Source of the DNA: Caenimonas soli
Lineage (GTDB): Bacteria > Pseudomonadota > Gammaproteobacteria > Burkholderiales > Burkholderiaceae_C
Assembly: GCF_013155545.1 (NCBI RefSeq)
Contig: NZ_JABJVV010000022.1
Span: 1-64,000, forward strand
Length of the DNA: 64,000 nt
Direction of reading: 5' to 3'
The translations under genes and the position numbers were made by a program. Position 1 is the stretch's first letter. Each line of letters starts with the position of its first letter. The notes under the pieces were generated by a model that was given only the letters and a program-made list of their open reading frames with translations, was not told the origin of the DNA and did no database searches. This document shows, in pieces, positions 9,597-18,073 of this stretch.

Positions 9597-9655
9597 GGTG
9601 GTTCCTTTGGGGTTGAAAGACTTCGTTTGAAGCGGGTTGAAAGAGGGGGTGAGGG

Positions 9656-10102
9656 TCAGCCGGCCAGGCGCTGGCGCAGCCCCTGGATCTGGCGCGTCAG
9701 TTGCACCAGCTCGGGTATCGAACACTGGCTGGCGGCCAGGATGCAGCCGGGGATTTTCTGGGCGCGGCTCTTGAGCTTGCGCCCGGCGGCGGTCAGGGTG
9801 ATGTGCACGCGCCGCTCGTCCTCGACGGCGCGGATGCGGGCGATCAGGCCGGCTGCCTCCAGCCGCTTGAGCAAGGGGGTCAGCGTGCCGGAGTCCAGCG
9901 ACAGGCGTTCGCCCAGCTCGGAGACCGTCAGGCCGTCGCGCTCCCATAGCACCAGCAGCGTAAGGTATTGCGGATAGGTCAGGCCCAGCTCATCGAGCAA
10001 CGGCTTGTACAGCTTGGTCATGGCCAGCGACGCCGAGTACAGGGCGAAGCACAACTGGTTGTCCAGCAGCAGAGCCTGGTTTGGGTCGATTTTTTGCGCC
10101 AT
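9656..10102 (-). CDS. ohrR: Organic hydroperoxide-sensing MarR-family repressor
   Basis: The 148-residue winged-helix regulator senses organic hydroperoxides through the conserved N-terminal cysteine, here Cys18 in LLLDNQLCFALYS. Cys120 and Cys127 are present near the C-terminus, so it should be a two-cysteine OhrR of the Xanthomonas type that forms a disulfide. The start matches known OhrR N-termini. It lies in front of ohr, which it should repress when reduced. A palindromic operator overlaps its promoter at 10109-10145. The ATG is only six bases after the -10 element and has no Shine-Dalgarno sequence, so the mRNA may be leaderless. Confidence 0.93.
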   Translation of the reverse strand: MAQKIDPNQALLLDNQLCFALYSASLAMTKLYKPLLDELGLTYPQYLTLLVLWERDGLTVSELGERLSLDSGTLTPLLKRLEAAGLIARIRAVEDERRVHITLTAAGRKLKSRAQKIPGCILAASQCSIPELVQLTRQIQGLRQRLAG

Positions 10103-10108
10103 GGCCGA

Positions 10109-10137
10109 AGTATAGCGTCAAATTGAATTGCGTGCAA
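10109..10137 (-). promoter_or_regulatory. Sigma-70 promoter of ohrR-ohr
   Basis: On the minus strand, -35 TTGCAC (10137-10132) and -10 TATACT (10114-10109) are separated by exactly 17 bases. The predicted transcription start falls on the A of the ohrR ATG at 10102. Confidence 0.7.
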
Positions 10138-10145
10138 CTCAATTT
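10120..10145. promoter_or_regulatory. Putative OhrR operator
   Basis: This is a 26-base palindrome with a single mismatched pair: outer arms AAATTGA/TCAATTT and inner arms TTGC/GCAA around GT. It covers the -35 element and half of the spacer of the ohrR promoter, the position expected for a repressor. The AT-rich AATTGA arms fit known OhrR sites. Confidence 0.72.
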
Positions 10146-10173
10146 TGCACGAAGGGATGGACTCACCGGCCTG

Positions 10174-10971
10174 CTACTTCCAAAACCGCCTTCGCGTCAG
10201 CGCCAGCGCGATCCAGAACCCGCCCACCGTATAGCCCGTGAGCACCAGGGCGCTGCGCAGGGCATCGGCGGGCCACTGGTCCATGAACATCGGGCGCACC
10301 AGTTCCACCGCGTTGGTCAGCGGCAACCAGTCCGACACGATCCTCACGGCTCCCGGCAATTGCTCCCGGGGAAAGAAGATGCCCGACAGGAACATCATGG
10401 GCGTGAGGAACAGCGTGAAGTAGTAGGTGAAGAAGTCGTAGCCCGTGGCCAGCGCATTGAAGATCAGCGCGATGCACGAGAAGGTGATGCCCACGCACAG
10501 CAGCACCGCCCACGCGGCCAGCAGCTTTGGGCTGTGGCTGATGCCCAGGGCCAGCATGACGCACAGGATGGCCGTGACGGTGAATAGCGACTTGAAGGCG
10601 GCCCACAGCATCTCGGCCATCACCACGTTGTCCAGGCTGACCGGCGCGTTCATGATGCCGTCCCAGGTCTTCTGCACGTGCATCCGCGAGAACGCCGAGT
10701 ACAGCGCCTCGAAGGAGGCCGCATTCATCGCGCTCATGCAGATCGAACCGCTGGCCAGGAACAAGATGTACGGCACCTGGGTGCCGCCCATCTGCACCTG
10801 CCCGACGAGCGCGCCCATGCCGTAGCCGAAGGCCACCAGCCACATCAGCGGCTCGGCGATGTTGCCCAGCAGGCTGGGTATCGCCAGCTTGCGCCACACC
10901 AGCAGGTTGCGCAGGAACACCGGCCACCAACGCAGCGACAGGTCCGGCACTCTCCAGATGCTTTGGTTCAT
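10174..10971 (-). CDS. ABC-2 type transporter permease (NodJ family)
   Basis: The 265-residue permease has six predicted hydrophobic segments and the NodJ/DrrB-type pattern (FLASGSICMSAMNAASFEALYSAFSRM, then MMFLSGIFFPREQLP near residue 200). It pairs with the ATPase encoded two bases upstream. Such exporters carry drugs, lipo-oligosaccharides or polyketides; substrate here is unknown, and no nodulation genes are nearby. The open frame extends upstream to 11373, but the ATG at 10971 is chosen because the longer frame lies entirely inside the ATPase gene. The product starts MNQSIWRVPDLSLRWW. Confidence 0.9.
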   Translation of the reverse strand: MNQSIWRVPDLSLRWWPVFLRNLLVWRKLAIPSLLGNIAEPLMWLVAFGYGMGALVGQVQMGGTQVPYILFLASGSICMSAMNAASFEALYSAFSRMHVQKTWDGIMNAPVSLDNVVMAEMLWAAFKSLFTVTAILCVMLALGISHSPKLLAAWAVLLCVGITFSCIALIFNALATGYDFFTYYFTLFLTPMMFLSGIFFPREQLPGAVRIVSDWLPLTNAVELVRPMFMDQWPADALRSALVLTGYTVGGFWIALALTRRRFWK

Positions 10972-10973
10972 CG

Positions 10974-11897
10974 CTAGCCTTCCTCGCGTATTTGCCGGCC
11001 CGTCAGCTTGAGGAACAGGTCCTCCAGGTTGGCGGGCCGGTGCAGGGTGCGCAGCGTGGGATGGGCCGCCAGCGCATCGAGCAGCCGCTTGGCCCCCTGC
11101 GTGTAGAAAAACACGGTCTCGCCGCTGACCTCGACGCGCGCAGCCAGCGATTTCAGCGGCGACGCGGCCAGCGCCAGCGCCCCGTTGCCATAGGCCTCGA
11201 CCACGTCGGGTTCCAGGTGCTGCGCGATCAGGTCGCGCGGCCGGCCTTCCGCGATCTTCCTGCCATGGTCCAGGACCAGCAGGCGCGAACAAAGCCGCTC
11301 CGCTTCGTCCATGAAGTGCGTGGTAAGCAGGATCGACTTGCCTTGCTGCAACAGCAGTTGCAAACGCTCCCACATCAGGTGGCGCGCCTGCGGGTCCAGT
11401 CCGGTGGTCGGCTCGTCCAGCAGCAGCAGCCGCGGGTCGTTGACCAGGGCCCGCGCCAGGCTGAGGCGCCGGCGCATCCCGCCGGACAGTTCGCCCGGTT
11501 TCGAATCGGCCTTGTGCGACAGCGCGGCGAACTCCAGCAGCTTGGGGATGCGCTCGCGGATCTGCTTATCCTTCATGCCGAAATAGCGGCCATAGACCAG
11601 CAGGTTCTCGGCGCAGCTGAAATCCGGGTCCAGCGTGTCGAACTGGCTCACCACACCCAGCTGGGCCTTGATCGCCAGCGCATCGCGCGGCATGGAAAGA
11701 CCGAGTGCGGCGATTTCCCCGCCGTCCGGGACGGTGAGTCCCAGGCACATGCGGACGGTGGTGGTCTTGCCCGCGCCGTTCGGGCCGATCACCCCCAGGC
11801 ACTCGCCGCGGGCGATGTCGAACGACAGGTCGCTGACCACCGTGCTTTGCCCGTAGCGCTTGGAAAGATGGCTGGCCTGGAAGAGAAGTTCACTCAT
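10974..11897 (-). CDS. ABC transporter ATP-binding protein (NodI family)
   Basis: The 307-residue ATPase subunit has Walker A GPNGAGKTTT near residue 40, the signature LSGGMRRRLSLARAL near 140 and Walker B LLLLDEPTTGLDPQ near 160. A C-terminal extension of about 90 residues is typical of NodI/DrrA exporters (residues 215-307). It is transcribed before the permease gene, with the two separated by two bases. Divergent psd starts only 14 bases from its ATG, so promoters of both genes must overlap coding sequence or each other. Confidence 0.92.
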   Translation of the reverse strand: MSELLFQASHLSKRYGQSTVVSDLSFDIARGECLGVIGPNGAGKTTTVRMCLGLTVPDGGEIAALGLSMPRDALAIKAQLGVVSQFDTLDPDFSCAENLLVYGRYFGMKDKQIRERIPKLLEFAALSHKADSKPGELSGGMRRRLSLARALVNDPRLLLLDEPTTGLDPQARHLMWERLQLLLQQGKSILLTTHFMDEAERLCSRLLVLDHGRKIAEGRPRDLIAQHLEPDVVEAYGNGALALAASPLKSLAARVEVSGETVFFYTQGAKRLLDALAAHPTLRTLHRPANLEDLFLKLTGRQIREEG

Positions 11898-11911
11898 GGG
11901 GGCCAGCTATT

Positions 11912-12820
11912 GTGTCCCAGCCGCTAGAATTTTTGTTTTCGCCTTTCGAAAGCCGCCCAGTGCCCCAACGTCTCGCGGTAGCGCCGCAATACCTCTTGCC
12001 CAAGCGGCTTCTTACCGTCTTTGCCGGGCAGGTGGCAAACATGCGCGGCGGTCCGATCACCCACGCCATCATCCGAAATTTCATCAAGAAGTACCGGGTC
12101 AACATGGCTGAGGCCGCCGATCCCAGCGTCGAGAGCTACGCAACCTTCAACGAGTTCTTCACCCGGGCGCTGCGCGAAGGCGTTCGCCCGATGGCCGACT
12201 CGCCGTTCATTTGCCCTGTCGACGCCGCGATCAGCCAGTTCGGGCCGATCGAGCATGACCAGATCTTCCAGGCCAAGGGCCACAGCTATTCGACGCGCGC
12301 CCTGGTCGGCGGTGACCAGTCCCTGGCGCACCGGTTCGACCACGGGCATTTCGCCACCCTGTACCTCGCGCCCAAGGACTATCACCGCATCCACATGCCC
12401 TGCGAGGGCCGCCTGCGCCGCATGATCTACGTGCCGGGCGACCTGTTTTCGGTGAATCCGCTGACGGCACGCCATGTGCCGAGCCTGTTCGCGCGCAACG
12501 AACGGGTGGTCTGCGTGTTCGACACCCCCTACGGGCCTTTCGTCAACGTGCTGGTCGGCGCGACCATCGTCGGCAGCGTCGCCACCGTCTGGCACGGGGT
12601 GGTGAATCCGCCGCGCACGCGGACCATTCGGGAGTGGCGCTACGACGACGAGAACATCGTGCTGGCCAAGGGGGCGGAGATGGGCCGGTTCCTGCTCGGC
12701 TCCACGGTGGTCATGCTGTTCCCCAAGAACGTCGTCACCTTCATGGCCGACTGGGCGCCGACCCGGCCGGTGCGGCTGGGCGAGCCGATGGCGACGGTCC
12801 TGTCGTCCGCGACCTACTGA
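11912..12820 (+). CDS. psd: Phosphatidylserine decarboxylase proenzyme
   Basis: The 302-residue enzyme converts phosphatidylserine to phosphatidylethanolamine in the inner membrane. The self-cleavage motif LGST is at residues 262-265, where Ser264 becomes the pyruvoyl group, splitting the protein into a beta chain and a short alpha chain. Asp104 (CPVDAAIS) and the YHRIHMP histidines are candidate residues of the cleavage triad. The start is GTG at 11912, giving MSQPLEFLFSPFESRPVPQR. Its stop overlaps the convergent amn stop by seven bases. Confidence 0.93.
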   Translation: MSQPLEFLFSPFESRPVPQRLAVAPQYLLPKRLLTVFAGQVANMRGGPITHAIIRNFIKKYRVNMAEAADPSVESYATFNEFFTRALREGVRPMADSPFICPVDAAISQFGPIEHDQIFQAKGHSYSTRALVGGDQSLAHRFDHGHFATLYLAPKDYHRIHMPCEGRLRRMIYVPGDLFSVNPLTARHVPSLFARNERVVCVFDTPYGPFVNVLVGATIVGSVATVWHGVVNPPRTRTIREWRYDDENIVLAKGAEMGRFLLGSTVVMLFPKNVVTFMADWAPTRPVRLGEPMATVLSSATY

Positions 12821-14307
12821 AACGCCACTTCGTCGAAGCTGCGCAGCTTGCGGCTGTGCAGGCGCTGGCTGCCCTCCGCGCGCAGGATCTCGATGGCACG
12901 CATGCCGATGCGCAAATGCTGGTCGACGCGTTCGCGGTAGAACTGGTTGGCCATGCCGGGCAGCTTGATCTCGCCGTGCAGGGGCTTGTCGCTCACGCAC
13001 AGCAAGGTGCCGTAGGGAACCCGGAAGCGAAAGCCGTTGGCCGCGATGGTGGCGCTTTCCATGTCCAGCGCCACCGCCCGGCTCTGGCTGAATCGGCGCT
13101 GCGGCTGGTTGCCTGGCAAAAGCTCCCAGTTGCGGTTGTCGGTGCTGGCCACTGTCCCGGTGCGCATGATGCGCTTCAGGTCGGCGCCCTTGCATTGCGT
13201 GACGTCGGCCACCGCCTTTTCAAGCGCAAGCTGGATTTCGGCCAGGGCGGGGATCGGCACCCATAGGGGCAGTTCCTCGTCCAGCACGTGGTCCTCGCGC
13301 ACGTAGGCATGGGCCAGCACGTAGTCGCCCAGCTGCTGGCTGTTGCGCAGGCCGGCGCAGTGGCCCAGCATCATCCAGGCGTGCGGCCGCAACACCGCGA
13401 TGTGGTCGGTGATGGTCTTGGCATTGGCCGGGCCCACGCCGATGTTGACCATGGTGATGCCACCGTGGTTGGGACGCATCAGGTGGTAGGCCGGCATCTG
13501 CGGCAGCCGCGGCGGCACCGCGCCCAGGCTGTCGCCCGCTTCGGCGGCCAGTCCCGCGCGGCGCGTCACCACATTGCCAGGTTCCACGAAAGCGGTGTAG
13601 TCGCTCTTGGGGTTGGCCATTTCCTCGTGCCCCAGGCGCACGAATTCATCGATGTAGAACTGGTAATTGGTGAACAGCACGAAGTTCTGGAACCAGTCGG
13701 GCGCCGTGCCCGTGTAGTGGCGCAGCCGGTGCAGCGAGTAGTCCACGCGCGCCGCGGTGAACAGGGCCAGGGGCTGCGGCTCGCCGGGGCGTTGCTCCCA
13801 GGTGCCGTTGGCAATGCCGTCGTCCATCGCGCCCAGGTCCGGCAGGTCGAAGGCGTCGCGCATCAGCATGCGCCGCTCCGGGCTGAGTGTGCCTTCTATG
13901 TGCTCATTCTCGGCAAACGAGAAATGCACCGGGATCGGTTGTGTGCTTGTGCCCACTTCCAGTTCGACGCCGTGATTTTGCCGCAGCAGGCGGAACTGCT
14001 CCAGGTAGTAATTGCCATACAGGTCGGGCCGGGTGAGCGTGGTTTCGAAGCGGCCGGCGCTGGCCACGAAGCCATAGCTCAAGCCCGAGTTCTCCAGCGC
14101 GTTCTGGCGCACCACCGTGTCCGTGTGGATGCGCACGAAGGGGTAGCAGGCGCGCACATGCCCTGGCAGCGCCTCACCTGCGACAAATCGCTGCATTGCA
14201 TCGCGCAGGTGGTCGATCTGCTGCGAGTAGATGGCGCGGACCTGGGCCAGCGCCGTGTGCGGGTCGCTGTGGCGGCTGGGAGCGATGAAGGGCGGCAAAT
14301 AGGGCAT
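12814..14307 (-). CDS. amn: AMP nucleosidase
   Basis: The 497-residue enzyme hydrolyses AMP to adenine and ribose 5-phosphate, balancing adenylate pools. The N-terminal AMN-specific domain contains the LENSGLSYGFV segment. The C-terminal half is a purine-phosphorylase-like domain with the MVNIGVGPANAKT and MLGHCAGLR motifs near residues 290-325 and the DMESATIAANGFRFRVP segment near 410. Length fits the family (about 485-500). The ATG at 14307 is chosen over an upstream non-homologous extension. It converges on psd with seven bases of overlap. Confidence 0.93.
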   Translation of the reverse strand: MPYLPPFIAPSRHSDPHTALAQVRAIYSQQIDHLRDAMQRFVAGEALPGHVRACYPFVRIHTDTVVRQNALENSGLSYGFVASAGRFETTLTRPDLYGNYYLEQFRLLRQNHGVELEVGTSTQPIPVHFSFAENEHIEGTLSPERRMLMRDAFDLPDLGAMDDGIANGTWEQRPGEPQPLALFTAARVDYSLHRLRHYTGTAPDWFQNFVLFTNYQFYIDEFVRLGHEEMANPKSDYTAFVEPGNVVTRRAGLAAEAGDSLGAVPPRLPQMPAYHLMRPNHGGITMVNIGVGPANAKTITDHIAVLRPHAWMMLGHCAGLRNSQQLGDYVLAHAYVREDHVLDEELPLWVPIPALAEIQLALEKAVADVTQCKGADLKRIMRTGTVASTDNRNWELLPGNQPQRRFSQSRAVALDMESATIAANGFRFRVPYGTLLCVSDKPLHGEIKLPGMANQFYRERVDQHLRIGMRAIEILRAEGSQRLHSRKLRSFDEVAFQ

Positions 14308-14471
14308 GAAGCCTATTGTGCAACGTGCAAACCCCGCAGCCCAGACCCCCTTTTGCGCGTGAGAAACCGTCCTACAAGGTGTAACGAAGCCACCTGACGT
14401 TACAAACCGCACCCATCGGCCACAGTCGATCCATCCAAAACGTGAACCTGCAACTACCAGGAGTTGAGCGA

Positions 14472-14732
14472 ATGAGAACAGCAACAACGGCCGGCAATCC
14501 CTTTGCACTGATGATGGACCCTGCGGGCGTGCGCCAGATGATCGACCGGTCCGAAGCCCTGAGCAGATTGAGTCAGCGCCAATGCCATCCGTTGGACCGG
14601 GCCGTGATCCGCAGTGCCAGCGCCGAACTGGCAGCCTATGACGCCAAGATCGACCGCACCACGGTCTATCTGCCGCCCGAAGAAGAAAAATCCTCTCCTG
14701 TCGTTCGTTCTTTCCCCGAATCCGTCAATTGA
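14472..14732 (+). CDS. Small hypothetical protein, 86 residues
   Basis: The protein has no domain I recognise. It is hydrophilic, with an acidic PPEEE segment near the C-terminus and no signal peptide or membrane segment. The start at 14472 (MRTATTAGNPFALMMDP) is set by AGGAG at 14459-14463, eight bases upstream. A GTG at 14442 would add ten residues with no ribosome binding site. It is divergent from amn and its last eight bases overlap the convergent FecR-like gene. The good Shine-Dalgarno sequence and regular codon use argue that it is real. Confidence 0.65.
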   Translation: MRTATTAGNPFALMMDPAGVRQMIDRSEALSRLSQRQCHPLDRAVIRSASAELAAYDAKIDRTTVYLPPEEEKSSPVVRSFPESVN

Positions 14733-15585
14733 AGCGCCAGCCCGGTGGCGGATAGTGCGGTTGCACTATCACCGCCGGAGGTGCCGTCATCCGAGGCTGT
14801 ACCCAAGTCCAACCCCAAGGCGCTATCCATTCCCAATGCCCGTGCTGATTGGGCACCCAGTTCGGCATGGCGCGGCTTGTGCCTGACTGGTGGCCCATCG
14901 CCGCTTGCGGCGCATGGCGCGCCGCCATCGATTGATCCTCGATACGATTGCGGTCGGCCGCCCACTGGTCGAAGCCGCTATCGCGCCCAACCCGATGGCC
15001 TGCGACTTTCAGGTCGCGCCCGCCGAACGCCATTTGCTGGCCCGCCTGTAGCTGCATTGTGCCGCTTGCGGCGCCATAGAGCATTGCCGTGCCGCTGCGG
15101 ACGACGACTCGCGTGGTTCCCTGCGTCGGGTCGACGTCGATACGGTAGTCGCCCGGCTGCGCCGCCCTGAATGCCAGCTGCGGCGTGGTGATCTCGAACA
15201 CCTCACCGCCTTCGCGCTGCCGCACCCGTGCGTTGACCGTGCCCTCGTTCAAGCTGGCCTGCAGCACGTTGCGCTCCAGCGCAACGACCTCGACAAAGGT
15301 CTCGCTGTCCAAGTGAAGTGCGGCCGGTCCCATCTGCACTTCCGCCCGGCCTCCCTTGTCGGTCCACAGGCGGTCGCCGCGGGCGAGGGGGCGCCGGGCC
15401 GACGCATCGGACCATTCCGTGGCGCCGGCCGGCGCAAAGGCCACCGATCCTTCGATGTGCGTCAGACCCGCCAGCCTTGCCGGCGGGGCCGGCTGTGCGA
15501 TGACCGCGGCGCCGGCAAGGCCCAGTGCCATAACGGGCAGCAGGCGTGACAGAAAACCGCGAAACGGCACAAGGCAGGACTTCAT
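14725..15585 (-). CDS. FecR-domain/DUF6600-like secreted protein, short paralogue
   Basis: The 286-residue protein has a signal peptide (cleavage near LAGAAVIAQPA, about residue 31) and a FecR-like beta-rich domain at about 45-180 (RGDRLWTDKGGRAEVQMG, GDYRIDVDPTQGTTRVVV). A Trp-rich segment near 245-265 (HGHWEWIAPWGWTWV) is characteristic of DUF6600. It is a shorter paralogue of the gene 24 bases upstream, missing that gene's long glycine/tryptophan middle and its coiled-coil tail. The two are probably one transcript. Location should be periplasmic. Function is unknown; the FecR domain here is not linked to a TonB receptor or a sigma factor. Confidence 0.82.
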   Translation of the reverse strand: MKSCLVPFRGFLSRLLPVMALGLAGAAVIAQPAPPARLAGLTHIEGSVAFAPAGATEWSDASARRPLARGDRLWTDKGGRAEVQMGPAALHLDSETFVEVVALERNVLQASLNEGTVNARVRQREGGEVFEITTPQLAFRAAQPGDYRIDVDPTQGTTRVVVRSGTAMLYGAASGTMQLQAGQQMAFGGRDLKVAGHRVGRDSGFDQWAADRNRIEDQSMAARHAPQAAMGHQSGTSRAMPNWVPNQHGHWEWIAPWGWTWVQPRMTAPPAVIVQPHYPPPGWRFN

Positions 15586-15609
15586 GACGGTCTCCTGGGC
15601 CCGGGCCTT

Positions 15610-17949
15610 TCAACTGGTCCGGCCGGGGTTCAGTATCGGGATGCCGCGCTGCCACACCTCGGGCTGGGGCGGCGGGCGCCGGTCATTGCGCAGATCGGGG
15701 CGTTGGCGCGTGCGCTCGCGTTGCTGTTCTTCCCAGGCCTGATGGTCGCGGCGCCACTGCTCGCTGATGGCCTGCTGCTGGCGCTGCCAGGCTTCGCGCT
15801 GCGTCTGCTCGCGCTCCAATGCCACGCGGCGGGCCTGCTCTTCGCGCTCGGCCCGTTGCTCGCGCAAGGCCTGGGCGTCGCGCTCGGCGGCGCGGCGCGC
15901 CAGTTCCACTTGCTGGGCGTGGGCCTGGCGCCGGCCCTGTTCCTCGCGTTTGGCCAGCGCCTCCTTGCGGGACTGTTCGGCGCGCTTGGCAACGGCCTGC
16001 TCGCGTTCGCGCTTGGCCAGCTGTTCACGTTTCGCCGCTTGCTCGCGCTTGGCCTGCTCCAGCTTCGCCAGTTCCAGCTTGGCCAGCTGTTCGCGCTTGC
16101 TCGCGTCGGCACGCTTGGCGACCTGTTCGCGCTTGGCCTGCTCGGCCCGCTTGGATTGTTCGGCGAGCTTGGCCTGTTCGGCCAGCTTGGCAGGTTGCGC
16201 CGGCTTGGCCTGCTGCGCCACCCGGGGCGCCGGTGCGGCCTTGGGCTGTTGCGCGAGCTTGGCGGCAGCGGCCGCCTGCGCCAACCGCGCTTGCTCCGCC
16301 GCCCGGGCTTGTTGTGCCAAACGTTCCTGCTGCTGCGCCGCCTTCGCCTGCTCGGCAAGTTTGGCCTGCTGCGCCAATTTAGCTTGCTCCGCAGCCTTCG
16401 CTTGTTCCACAGCTTTCGCCTGTTCGGCTGCCTTGGTTTGCTCCACGGCTTTCGCTTGCTCCGCGGCCTTGGCCTGCTGCGCCAGCTTGGCCTGCTCGGC
16501 CTTCGCCTGTTCGGCCGCCTTGGCTTGCTGCGCTGCCTTTGCCTGCTCCGCGAGCAGGCGCTGTGCCTCGGCCTGTTGCGGCGCCGGCGCGCCGCTGGCC
16601 GTGACTTGACGGATCTCCGCCTGCGGTGGCGCCGCCCGTGCGACCGCCGTGCGGTCGCGCCCGATGATGCCGCTGCGTTCGGGCATGGGCGGCGGCGGCA
16701 CGATCTGCGCGCTGGTCAACACGTTGGCCGCCACACGCAGCAAGCTGCCGCGCACCGGCCGGCCGCGATGGAAGTCTTCCGCCGAGATCGCGGTCAAGGC
16801 CTCGGGCCGGCGCTGGTGCGCATAGCTCGCATTGGCCAACGACATGTTGCGGTTGATGTTGCTGATGTAGACCGGACTCGCCCGGTAGCCGGGCTGCCAG
16901 GATTCGCCCGGTCCCAGCGGGAACCACGCCACCCCGGGCCGGCCGGAACCTATCGAAATGCTCCAGTTCACACCGCCGCTGCCGCCGCCGATGAAAGCCA
17001 CCAGCGCCGGCGCGTACACGGGGCGCAGCCCGATGCGGCCCGGCACCCAGGCCCAGCGCGAGCCAACCATTGCCCAACGGCCGTAGTGGAAGGGCGCGAA
17101 GCCCCACGGCGCATCGTCGATCCAGGTCCAGCCCCAGGGCCCTATCCACTCCCAGCGGCCATGGCGGTACGGTGCCCAGTTCGCCGGTGTTCCCTGTGGA
17201 TGCCAGACGGGGCCGTGGGTCGCGTCCTGCGACCATTGGCCGTGGGCATCGAGCTGCTGGTAGCCGACCACTTCGCGCGGCACATACCGGGCCGATACGG
17301 ACTGGTCTTCGCGCCGGTTGCGTTCTGCGGCCCAGCGGTCGAAGTTGTCTTGCGGCGGCGACTCCTGCGCAGCCAGCTGCGCGAGCCCACGTCCGCGGAA
17401 AGTGATCTGCTGGCCGCCACCCAGGGGCAGTGCCTGGCCCCCTTCGCCGTAGACGGCACCGGTGCCCGAATGAATCGTGACGCGCGTGCTGCCGCGCCCC
17501 GCATCGACATCGATGCGGTAGTCGCCGGGGTAGGCCGCGCGATAGGCAAGGTTGGGCGTGTCGATCTCGAAGTTCTCGCCCTCGGGCAAGCTGCGGACGC
17601 GGACATAGACCGTGCCTTGCGTCACGCTCAGCTGCGCCGACTGATCGTCGAGCGCAAGGATCTCAACCTGGGTGTGCCCATCCATTCGTACGGCGGAAGA
17701 GCCGATCTGGATCTCGGCGCGCGAGCCCTTGTCCGTCCACAGCCGGTCGCCGCGGGTGAGCGGCCGGTTGAGTTCGGCGTCTATCCATTCGTTGTCGCCG
17801 GCGGGCGAAAAAGTCACCGCGCCTTCCGTATGGTTGAGCCGCCCGACGCGGCCCGGCGGGTCGTTTTGCGCAATCGCGTGCGCACTCAAAAGGCCCAGCA
17901 CAGGTAACAGGCGGACCATAAAGTAACGAAGCAATTGCGTGGTATTCAT
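15610..17949 (-). CDS. FecR-domain/DUF6600 protein with long Ala/Lys/Gln/Glu coiled-coil tail
   Basis: The 779-residue exported protein has a signal peptide (cleaved near HAIAQNDPP, residue 26) and a FecR-like domain at about 35-190. The DUF6600 region (about 225-450) is rich in Trp and Gly, with repeated HGRWEWIGPWGWTW and PFHYGRWAMV motifs. From about residue 485 to 775 it consists of repeated EQAKAAEQAK-like heptad-style units shifting to Arg/Glu-rich sequence, predicted to be a long helical rod. The ATG at 17949 (MNTTQLLRYF) is preceded by GGGAGAG. It is the first gene of the pair with the short paralogue at 14725. A structural envelope role is plausible but unproven. Confidence 0.82.
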   Translation of the reverse strand: MNTTQLLRYFMVRLLPVLGLLSAHAIAQNDPPGRVGRLNHTEGAVTFSPAGDNEWIDAELNRPLTRGDRLWTDKGSRAEIQIGSSAVRMDGHTQVEILALDDQSAQLSVTQGTVYVRVRSLPEGENFEIDTPNLAYRAAYPGDYRIDVDAGRGSTRVTIHSGTGAVYGEGGQALPLGGGQQITFRGRGLAQLAAQESPPQDNFDRWAAERNRREDQSVSARYVPREVVGYQQLDAHGQWSQDATHGPVWHPQGTPANWAPYRHGRWEWIGPWGWTWIDDAPWGFAPFHYGRWAMVGSRWAWVPGRIGLRPVYAPALVAFIGGGSGGVNWSISIGSGRPGVAWFPLGPGESWQPGYRASPVYISNINRNMSLANASYAHQRRPEALTAISAEDFHRGRPVRGSLLRVAANVLTSAQIVPPPPMPERSGIIGRDRTAVARAAPPQAEIRQVTASGAPAPQQAEAQRLLAEQAKAAQQAKAAEQAKAEQAKLAQQAKAAEQAKAVEQTKAAEQAKAVEQAKAAEQAKLAQQAKLAEQAKAAQQQERLAQQARAAEQARLAQAAAAAKLAQQPKAAPAPRVAQQAKPAQPAKLAEQAKLAEQSKRAEQAKREQVAKRADASKREQLAKLELAKLEQAKREQAAKREQLAKREREQAVAKRAEQSRKEALAKREEQGRRQAHAQQVELARRAAERDAQALREQRAEREEQARRVALEREQTQREAWQRQQQAISEQWRRDHQAWEEQQRERTRQRPDLRNDRRPPPQPEVWQRGIPILNPGRTS
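15960..16560 (-). repeat. Coding repeats of Ala-Lys-Gln-Glu units
   Basis: Short imperfect units encoding EQAK/AAEQAK recur through this segment of the DUF6600 gene. Such runs are prone to length change by slippage or unequal recombination. Confidence 0.75.
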
Positions 17950-18073
17950 GGCTGTTCTCTCCCTGTACAAGTAGAACGCCTGAGCAACTTTTCGGGTGGC
18001 AAAGGGGCGGTAAAGCGGGCACACAAAACCTGTGTTTTTTGTAATTGCCTGTAAAGCAGCTCTGCTGTTGCTG

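Noticed and set aside
10972..11373. N-terminal extension of the NodJ-like permease
   Set aside because: It lies entirely within the ATPase coding sequence in another frame and has no similarity to permeases.
15703..17907. 734-codon open frame antisense to the DUF6600 gene
   Set aside because: It is the reverse of Ala/Lys/Gln repeats and yields Leu/Gly-rich low complexity; the sense frame has a signal peptide and recognised domains.
18021..18040. ACACA/TGTGT hairpin followed by seven T on the plus strand
   Set aside because: The stem is only five bases and no plus-strand gene lies upstream that would need a terminator.
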